DNA of 64,000 bases from Diplocarpon mali (Eukaryota; Ascomycota; Leotiomycetes; Helotiales; Drepanopezizaceae). The position numbers were made by a program, and so were the translations under genes. This document shows, one piece after another, positions 55,809 through 64,000 of the stretch. Within the stretch, counting starts at the first letter, position 1. Each line of letters starts with the position of its first letter. Under the pieces are notes generated by a model. That model did not search any database, was not told the DNA's origin, and saw only the letters and a list, made by a program, of their open reading frames with translations. The DNA is taken from the NCBI GenBank assembly GCA_024741835.1, contig JAENRP010000128.1, positions 9,710-73,709 on the forward strand, written 5' to 3'.

Positions 55809-57937
55809 AACTCGACGGAAGTCACTTCACGAATGCAGGGCATGGAATAGAATGGAATCGCGGACAGGTATCTTATGGGTCTCTACGCTACAAATAAGCA
55901 GTAGCTACATCTTCAGGACCTTGGGAGATTCACGAAAGGATGAGTGAATTTTTTTGATAGACCTTTGGCAGGGCCAGGAGAATCTGATGATTCTCTGAGC
56001 TAGATGAAGTGGCGTTGGTGGGCCGCGATTCCAGGTGATATTATACGGCTCCGCCCATTTATGTAACTGAAAATTCAGATGTTTCAGCCATGAATCAGTT
56101 ATCTCCAAGTGCATTTTGTATTCTGACATATCGATGTAAACAATAGGCGACTATGATATAGGGGCCTCGCTTCGATAGCCGACTTTCCTAGTGCCGAAGA
56201 TCAGCCTTTGTCTTGGTTATGTTGGCATGGAAGCAATCCGTCCAACAAATGCCTCACGGAGGCAAACATTCCCAAACCTTGTAAGAATCTATACATGTAT
56301 GATTGTGTAAATTGAAATCAACCATAACAGAGCTGAAAGTCCAAGCATATCAGATTTCAAATCGGAAGTGAGAGATTTCCTTCAATCACTCCTGCTGGAG
56401 TGATACTTCTAAAGGAAGCAACTCCATTCTATTCTGACTCCAATTAACCCCCCTGAGCATCTACACTCGCTAGTTAAGTTTCTCTGCGTGGTATTGGTCT
56501 TATAATGCATCTCTGGACCATTAATGGATAGGCACGTCACTAGGCTATACCTATTAATGAGTATGGTCATTGAGGAGACACAAGGCCAACGATAAAACCG
56601 CTCAAGGTACTAAATGGTTGTTGTACGTAGGGGGAGCAGCTTCTAGATATCATCAGAGCGGAATCAATTCATTACACAGCCACCAATCGTCCGCAAAGGA
56701 TATCCGCAGAGAGACTTTAGGTAGAATGCGAGGTGAGATTGAAATACATTTATTGGGTACTCATAGAGATGAGCCCGAGAATAAAGGCACATTGCTGCGG
56801 ATGTAGGTAGAACAAATGATAATAATGAAGAATGTCGGATGGCCTACATGCCTATTGTGCATTTAACGCCAGTGCGGCGGGGCTCAATTGGTACAGATTC
56901 CGACTCGCGAGCAGAAAGAAATACGAGAGATTGGCCTTCCCTCAAGCAGCAGTCTCAATCTCCCTGGTAAACCTATTGCTTTGCAGAAGATATACAGATA
57001 ATCGCGAGGATTTGGATATCGATATCGGCGAATTGTTTGATGTTCCTCCAGGGTTAGGGTGTTTGAATCACCGAAGAACCCTCGCCAGGTACTCCTTTCT
57101 TGTTTCGAGTAAGGTGGTTCTAATTTCAAAACGAGGGTAGAATTCACTAAATGATAAAAATTATGACTGTCTAGAAGATCTAGCGAAGTAAACTGAACAC
57201 TCTAAACATGAATTTTAATAATGCTCGAAGCCTTAACTAGTATTTTACAAAGTATACCTTTGTATATATCTATATCTCCAAGAATCCGATTGTGGTGGAT
57301 CAGTTTTGTACTTTCCTATCCATCTAGCTTTTGGAATTCGGTTCTTTAATTATGCTCCTTTCCCCCGATAGTGGAGTACTGATCGGTACTTTTTTTCTAT
57401 TCACGTACTCGAAAAACAAAAGAGTACTTGTAAGCCCCATATGATGGACCCATTAAATTCGCAGGTAGATCTTAAGGTAGCCGAGGAAAATACAAACAAC
57501 GATGCACTTGTTTATACCAAACCGGGAACTCGAACATACTCTAATTTTCGCTTCATGCCCAAGCCAAATCATATTCTTTATGCAAAGTACAAGGGACTTC
57601 AACTGTTCCCAAATTTCCTGTAGTAGCTCTAAATTTTCGAATAACCTTCGAGCCTCAGCTACTAATTTATTAATCTCAGCCTCACCACTTGCTTTGAAAT
57701 CTCGATGTCGCTACGCTGCGTTTTAAAAAAAGGGGGATAGTGCAAGCTGTCTCCAAAGAGGTACGCTGTCTAATCGGGGTAAATCACTGTCAAAATCACC
57801 TCCAAATCTGATGCCCCTTATGATAGCACTAGTACCTGATTGATATGTGGAGATGACGGCGCTAAGACATTCCTAGATCCACCGCGTCATGACCACAAAC
57901 ATCCAGGACTACGAAAGTCCTTCCAGCCATAGTAGAA
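55809..57937. other. 2.1-kb intergenic region, partly AT-rich
   Basis: No credible gene; short frames only. Contains repeat C copy 2 and its partial inverted copy; otherwise nothing recognised. Confidence 0.5.
57089..57210 (+). repeat. Repeat C, copy 2
   Basis: Contains ACTCCTTTCTTGTTTCGAGT, AAGGTGGTTCTA and AGCGAAGTAAACTGAACACT, aligned with the 53.4-kb copy. A short inverted partial copy lies at about 57395-57440. Confidence 0.5.
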
Positions 57938-59958
57938 ATGGTCTTCGATAATATGGCAAAACCTAGGGTCATATACTGGTTTCGTACCGACTTGCGACTA
58001 CACGACTCACCAGCGCTGAAAGCAGCTTTGGATCTCAACCCTGAAGCTTTCTGGCCAATATGGACTTGGGATCCCCACTATGTCTACCGAGCAAGAGTTG
58101 GTACAAACAGATGGCAGTTTCTGTAAGTTGGAAATCGGCATTGTATTTCTTGTGCTCTATTTAACGTCACATCAGAATTGATTGCCAAAATGATGTGTCG
58201 AGGTCCATCACCAAGATAAACAAAAAGTCCAAGTTATTTCTGATAAGAGAAGCGCCTCAAACTCTTTTCCCAAAGCTTTTCAAAGCTTGGGACGTAACAC
58301 ACTTAGTATTTGAGAAAGATACAGACGCGTATGCACGAGATCGAGATGCGAACATCATGAAGGCAGCTAAAGAGGCCGGAGTTGAGGTTATCATGCGCTC
58401 AGGCCGCACCCTATGGGACAGTGACGAACTAGTAAAGAAGAATCGGGGAAAACCAACTATGAGCATAAGCCAGGTCCAAGCTGCAGGACCAAAAGTTGGT
58501 CCAATTCCACGTCCAATACCTGCGCCGAAATCAATTCCTGACCCTGGAGATACCAGTCTAGAATTCGAGCCGCACCAGCCTAAACAAGAGCCAGACTTGA
58601 ATAATACATCAAGGGAGGAACATGATAAATCGTTCGAGAACATAGCAGGACCGCACGGAGATTTCGCAGTTCCAACTTTGGAAGAGCTGGGTTTCCCAGC
58701 AGCTACTACACCCCACCGAGGAGGCGAAACCATAGCCCTCAAAGTACTGGACTCAATTATTGCCGACGAGAAGTACACCGCAACTTTCGAGAAGCCAAAC
58801 ACAGCACCCACGGCTTTCTCACCTCAATCCACCACTCTCCTCTCCCCACACCTACACTTTGGCAGCCTCAGCATCAGGGAGTTTTACTGGCGGGTTCAAG
58901 ATGTTGTTGACTCCTTTGCGGGGAAATCATCCCACCCACCGGTTTCTCTGACGGGTCAGCTGCTCTTCCGCGATATGTATTTTGGGGCTCAAGCTGAGCT
59001 GGGTTATTCTTTTGGCCAGACGATGCACAACTCGCACTGCCGCTTCATTCCCTGGCACCTGCCCAGCAAGGTAGACCAGGACACCAAGCTCGCGACTGGA
59101 GAATACCACATCGATTCCCCGCAAGCAGAGGAGTGGTTTCAAAGATGGAAGAACGGGATGACGGGTTTCCCTTGGATCGACGCGTTAATGCGGCAGCTCA
59201 GGCAGGAAGGCTGGATTCATCATTTGGGACGACACGCCGTGGCTTGTTTTCTCACTCGTGGCGGTTGCTATATCTCCTGGGAACGCGGAGCTGAAGTCTT
59301 CGAAGAGCTACTGCTGGACCACGAGACGTCTTGCAATGCAGGGAACTGGCAATGGCTATCCTGTACGGCGTTCTTCGCGCAGTTCTTTAGATGCTATTCG
59401 CCTGTGGCTTTTCCGCAGAAGTGGGATAAGGATGGGGAGTTTGTGAGGCAGTATGTGCCAGAATTGAATAGATTGAATAAGAAATATATCTATGAGCCGT
59501 GGAAGGCGCCGCTTGCGGACCAGAGAAAGGCAGGTGTCAGTGTGAAGGGAAACTGGAAGGTCAAGGAGGAGGGTGTGTATCCAAAGCCGATGTTTGATTT
59601 TGCGGAGAGGAGGGCTATTTGTTTGGGTGGGATGAAGGAGGCGTATCAAGTGGGGCTGTATGGAGATCATGAGAAAGTCATTGATGGTACGTGGAGATCG
59701 CTTTTCAAAGACAGTGGGGAGGGCCCGACAGAGGGAAAGACATTTGAGGATGCAGTGCAGGACTGTGGTGGCAGTGAGGATAAGATCAGGGATGGAGATA
59801 TTGTTGATGGGGCTGACGGAGCGATATCTGAAGATGAGGATGGTGCAGCAGAGATAGGAGGAGAGAACAACAGAGACAAATCAAAAAGAGGCGCGAAGCG
59901 AAAAGGATGGCAGGGGACACTAGATGGGCTTGTGAAGCGCACGAAGCAGAAATTATGA
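57938..59958 (+). CDS. (6-4) photolyase / animal-type cryptochrome family protein
   Basis: Two exons (57938-58122 and 58176-59958) give 655 residues. The N-terminal photolyase alpha/beta domain starts VIYWFRTDLRLHDSPALKAA. The FAD-binding region contains GQLLFRDMYFGAQ, TGFPWIDALMRQLRQEGWIH, the His-His motif of (6-4) enzymes in IHHLGRHAVACFLTRG, and SWERGAEVFEELLLDHETSC. It continues NAGNWQWLSCTAFFAQFFRC and PQKWDKDGEFVRQYVPEL. Compared with other members it has a Pro-rich linker (about residues 155-230) and an acidic stretch before a basic tail (SKRGAKRKGWQ, VKRTKQKL), a likely nuclear signal. Family knowledge: repair of (6-4) photoproducts using FAD and light, and sometimes light signalling. 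An alternative start is the ATG at 57953. It is not a CRY-DASH type. Confidence 0.9.
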
Positions 59959-60181
59959 TTTTGCTGGAAATCTAAGCTTGAATGATCTCTACTCATCTAC
60001 GCATACTTAGCATTTCAGAAATACAGCTTGTACATATGGATCATTGGAAGGCATAGTAAAAATAAAGATTACCACTAAATGTTACACCTCACTCTATCCC
60101 AGATTTTCCCATGATCAAACGCCTCATCGCATGCAGTATTTGGCTGTAACATTGATACCAGTACCGCATTGAAAGATTGGC

Positions 60182-61634
60182 CTAGTCATCCCATTCCTCA
60201 TCCAGCTGATCGATCAGCCGATTTTCATCTTCCGCTCCGCTATTTCTTCCGCGACCATTGCCGTTTGCCGAGGCGGACAGTGCGCTGTACCCCCTTCTGC
60301 TTGGCAAGAATCGAGCACAAGATGATGTGCAAACGATGAAGATATCCTACGGTGATCTTGTCAGCATGTTTATTCGAGTGGGTTATAAACGGCAAGAAGT
60401 ATGTATAGTGCGAACAAAAATATGAAATTCAAAGACGCAGGTGTATGCTAGCTTTTCTATCTTACAAGCACCGAACAATACGCAAAATTCAAAATAAGAA
60501 ACCAGGTCTGTACAAGAGTGTATTAAAAGTGCAATTCCGCACTTAAATTAGGCAAAGTCCAGCCATGGGCCGAATCATGAAATACGCGACGACTCCCGCG
60601 AGGACCGTGACGACAAATTTGTCCTGTGGGGTTTTTTCATGCCTGGCGAGGGCCGCACTTCCATTGTAGGGAGAATCCCATCCCTCACTGACGCTACTCG
60701 AGGAATGATTCCCTGTTTCGACCGCTGAACACAAAAGCAGGAGCTCACCTTTATGAAGTTGCCAATGCCTGCCCACATGCTATAATTCGGTAGCTGCCTC
60801 CATCCACGAGCATGCGCTACATTGCGCTGGTAAAACACGCCACCAAGGAAGTATACGAGGATAGCGATGACGCCCATGATGCCGAACAGGGCTCCAGGTC
60901 CGACCGATTGTTTTGCGGGTTCAGCGGTGATGCAAGCAGCTCTCGAGAGGACTTCAAAGTGATAGGAGCATTCGTCTGGGTCGGTTCCGACGAATGTTGC
61001 GGTTGCTTGGGTTGCAAGAGGGTCTTTATCGCAATGGAAGGAGATTATGGTGGATTTGCGGCGGGAGTCTGCTTCAGCCGTCGCCCCGACCTGACCTTCG
61101 TGTTCATCGAGGCCCCGTGTAGATCTTTTCTTCTCACTCGTGCATGGCGACCCATTTGTGTATTGAAGTACCAGCCGCCTTCCTCGCAATGTCAATTCCG
61201 AAGAATTCTGTCTGCAATAGCGTTAGTAGTGTCCGGATAGAGCTTCATTATTCTTCTTACCCAATGGAATATCTCTTCGACCCCAATTCATAATATGCGC
61301 TAACATTCCTCCAGAGGCTCCGATCGACACCCACAAAATCTTCTACCTTACCTACGACAGGAGCGCAGATATTAAGAGTGAAGTTTGCCCCATTTTGGTG
61401 ATAGTCGTATCCTTTGGCATGCCAATCATCCACCTTCTCTCCTTTCGTATGCTTCTTGTCATCCGCTGGCGGAGATATCGATAATGACCTCAGATCATAA
61501 AATGCACCTGTCGCCGACCCAACAGTGCATGGCTCCAAAACCTTCTCCTCCTTCTTGTCGGAGGCCGCGCCGTTCGCTCCGTGATACAATGCGAGAGTGA
61601 CGAGTAAGCCGGTCGGAAGTGATGAGAAGTACAT
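60182..61634 (-). CDS. MRL1: MRL1-like mannose-6-phosphate-receptor-domain membrane protein
   Basis: Three exons (61634-61261, 61211-60749, 60346-60182) give 333 residues. The signal peptide is MYFSSLPTGLLVTLALYHGA. The luminal MRH-type domain contains EPCTVGSATGAFYDLRSLSI, NFTLNICAPVVGKVEDF, LVLQYTNGSPC and STIISFHCDKDP, with paired Cys. A transmembrane helix GALFGIMGVIAILVYFLGGV follows at about residues 235-255. The cytosolic tail includes CARFLPSRRGYSAL and ends in the acidic NRLIDQLDEEWDD. Family knowledge: such receptors sort hydrolases between the late Golgi and vacuole; ATG27 has a similar architecture. The second intron is long (402 nt) and contains an alternative terminal exon (see findings). 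It converges with the photolyase gene, 223 bp apart. Confidence 0.85.
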
Positions 61635-63347
61635 GGTGAGGTATTGGTTGGCGAGTGTAACAGAGCGCCTCGAGGCGCAGCAGGGCGAAGGCGAATGTAA
61701 TGTCAAGAACGGATGTGGATACGAGTTGATCTATGGAAGAGAACTCGTGCAGATTTCTGGCCAGCAGTCGTTGTAAATAGTTTTCGTCATTGACGCATTG
61801 GCCCAGAGGAACACATTGCCTCGGAACCCTGAAGACACGTGACTTGGAACCCCTGAAGCTTTTCCCCGAAAACCTGCCTACACTCGGTAACAGACTATGA
61901 GAACAATCCACAAGTAACCATTGTTTCTTATGATTTATGCCAATAATAAGTTACAGTGCAGTTCCATCATCAGGATTTGGACGATTCCAGCCCAAATAAG
62001 GATATAAGCGGGAGATCTTTACGGCAGGATTTCTTGGCGTCCCACATTAGAAAAAAGGATTTATTCCTTAATCTTGGAGGAGACCCCTTCTTCAAAATAT
62101 AACTATTTTTCTCTTCACGCAACTCCAACACTTGGTACAATTTCAGCGTAATCGTCGTGAAGAGACCAATTAACTATCTAAAACAATTTCGTTAAAAAGG
62201 TACAAGAGAGGTGCGAGCTTACTGGTAGACTCAGCAACGTTTCACAAAGAATTGTAGTTAGGAGTAAGAGATACACTTGTATTAAAGGCTCGGTGAGGGC
62301 CTATATGAAAGCGTATCACTATAGTGGCTCGAAGGGCTTTTTTGGATTCTTGTCATGAATAGCTAATTATGAGGATTTCTCACCCAACAGATTCCTATCT
62401 ATACCAGGGTTTTAGGGTTAATCCTTTTAGAGTAGCGGGAATATTCTTATTTTAAGTAGGTGACTACTACAGTCCCAGACGAATAAAGATGGAGTTAGGA
62501 TATCCTGGTACATTGAGTTCTTATGCAAGGTGTCTACCACAGCACGATTCTATACATGTAGCTTTGACTTTGTTTATTAAGTTGTTGTGGCTAGGCCCGT
62601 CCATCAGTTAAGATGAAGTAACAACAACTCTACAGTTTGGACTTGTAACACCAGAGAAACAGAAAGCGCAGGTCTATTGGCCCTCCACATGTTGCAATAA
62701 ATCTATGGTCAGATTCCTTCCTTTACTTTGTCGTCATAGGCCTCTTTGCAGCCATTCTTCCTTATTGTTGGTAGACAAGTACGTGTAGCTTCTTAGATAC
62801 CCACCCTCTTTGTCTCATGTACAAAAACAAGAGTTCGAAGTTTTGTGTACTTGAGCATTTTTACTCTTCCTTCAGTTATGGCAGAACCTGCGTAATCATT
62901 GGTAAGAAACCTCAGCACACTTCGCAGTTGTTGGAATCAATTTTTATACAGAGCAGTATAAGAGACGAAAGGTCTTTGTAGATAGCTAGGCGCTCGTGAA
63001 GCTGAAGCTTTGGGCTATATGTACAAACAGATAACCCTCTTTGTCACATTTCATTTTTCACTGGGCTTTCTCCCCATCGTGCATCCAGTTTTCAACTAGA
63101 GATTTCTGAGTGCATCACCGCGTTTATTTACTCGCACGGGCCGTCGCCTGTCCCGCCCTGACCTGCATACAACTAGGCTTCGTGGAACTTTGTAACAATC
63201 ATAGAACACGACAGGATCACCGGATCCAAATCAGTCATAACAACAAATCCGAGTAGGGTTCGCCGAAGTGTCTACCTACATAAATGTCCTGTATGGGCCA
63301 AGTTTAAATCACTCCTCCAAGTTTAAAAGTACTTCTGCAACTTCGAC
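61635..63347. other. 1.7-kb intergenic region
   Basis: No credible gene on either strand; moderately AT-rich. It holds the divergent upstream regions of the MRL1-like gene and ERG24. Confidence 0.5.
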
Positions 63348-64000
63348 ATGGCAGTTAAAACTTCGAAGGTTGTATCTGTCGAGCACACAGAGCCACACGG
63401 GTATGAGTTTGGGGGGCCGTATGTCTAGAAAATCCCTTCAAATTTTGATTGCATTCTCACCGATCTTAGACTTGGAGCTTTTGGGATTTCATTTGGCCTG
63501 CCAATTGCTGTCTACGCTGCGACCTTCCTCTGTAACGACATTTCTGGCTGTCCAGTCCCCTCCGCCCTCTCGCCTTCGACTTCGACCATTGAGCAACTCA
63601 AACAAGATGTGGGATGGCCCGCCGATGGTGTCTATGGATTGTCAAGCTGGGATGTGACTGCGAAGGTATTGGGATATTATTTGCTCAGCCTGGTCCTTCA
63701 CCGAATGCTGCCAGGCGAGGAGAAGGATGGGGTTGAGCTCTCTTCTGGGGGCAAGCTCAAGTATAAATTCAATAGTACGTCCAACGTAAGATCTCTCTCT
63801 GAAAGCTCTGACAACCTACAGCGTGGTCATCGACACTATTCACGTTGGCGATCCTCGCAGCAGGCACCGCGTACCAAGGCGCAGACTTCCCGGTATGGAC
63901 TTACATTTACGACAACTACCTCCAAATCGTCACAGCGAACATTCTCATCTCATACTTCCTTGCGACTTTTGTCTATGTCCGTAGCTTCAGCGTGAAGCCT
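63348..64000 (+). CDS. ERG24: Sterol C-14 reductase ERG24, 5' part
   Basis: The gene runs off the right edge. Exons 63348-63418, 63470-63774 and 63822 onward give about 184 residues. The N-terminus reads HGYEFGGP, then LGAFGISFGLPIAVYAATFL and CNDISGCPVPSALSPST. Next come LGYYLLSLVLHRMLPGEE and LSSGGKLKYKFN, and the third exon encodes TAYQGADFPVWTYIYDNYLQ and ISYFLATFVYVRSFSVKP. These are hallmarks of the ERG4/ERG24 family in the ERG24 branch. Family knowledge: an ER multi-pass enzyme reducing the C14-15 double bond with NADPH in ergosterol synthesis, and a morpholine fungicide target. The first intron interrupts FGGP and the second uses a GTACGT donor. Confidence 0.93.

Noticed and set aside
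63100..63347. Possible sterol regulatory element upstream of ERG24 (ATCAC-containing motifs near 63115, 63207 and 63309)
   Set aside because: None matches the fungal SREBP consensus closely; ATCAC is too short to be meaningful.

Overview
The window is nuclear DNA of a filamentous ascomycete (Pezizomycotina). The evidence is many short spliceosomal introns (mostly 50-70 nt, with CTAAC/CTGAC-type branch sites), a recognisable PacC pH regulator, a fungal-type Ku80, and an AT-rich repeat block whose copies differ mainly by C-to-T and G-to-A changes, as expected from repeat-induced point mutation (RIP). Class is not certain; Leotiomycetes is a guess. Two assembly gaps are present: a single n at 4456 and 18 n at 20929-20946.

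Layout. 0-0.6 kb: 5' part of pacC (minus), followed upstream by a 3.85-kb GC-rich gene-free stretch holding a dense cluster of PacC-type sites. 4.5-14.2 kb: a compact housekeeping block with a SnoaL/NTF2-like protein, RLP24 and TIM14/PAM18 (divergent pair), a DEDDh exonuclease with a Trp-rich tail, and Ku80. 14.6-15.3 kb: a TMEM205-like membrane protein. 15.3-19.5 kb: no recognisable gene. 19.5-27.5 kb: STB3-like Sin3-binding protein, DNA topoisomerase III, a DUF1295 membrane protein and a small hypothetical. 27.8-35.1 kb: a BCAS3-domain WD40 protein, DPM2 and CWC22. 37.7-44.5 kb: a SET/MYND protein, a PHO13-like HAD phosphatase and an unrecognised coiled-coil protein. 45-47 kb: a probably decayed membrane-protein gene. 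47.8-53.9 kb: an AT-rich, gene-free, repeat-rich block. 54.3-64 kb: a Ser/Pro-rich protein with a C-terminal Cys cluster, a (6-4) photolyase/cryptochrome, an MRL1-like mannose-6-phosphate-receptor homologue, and the 5' part of the ERG24 sterol C-14 reductase gene (runs off the right edge).

Spliced models were built by hand from donor/acceptor/branch signals and family alignment from memory. For each complete spliced gene the exon lengths sum to a multiple of three. Functional themes are DNA repair and topology (Ku80, TOP3, photolyase), RNA and ribosome metabolism (RLP24, CWC22, the exonuclease), transcription and chromatin (PacC, STB3-like, SET/MYND), and membrane or secretory functions (DPM2, MRL1-like, ERG24, TIM14). 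They look like ordinary fungal gene neighbours rather than a cluster.

The most interesting signal is the exonuclease gene at 7.7-10.6 kb. Its C-terminal tail carries six tryptophans at 7-13-residue spacing in a Gly/Asn/Thr-rich context, resembling an Argonaute-binding WG/GW hook. This suggests a QIP-like role in RNA silencing, an inference that needs testing.
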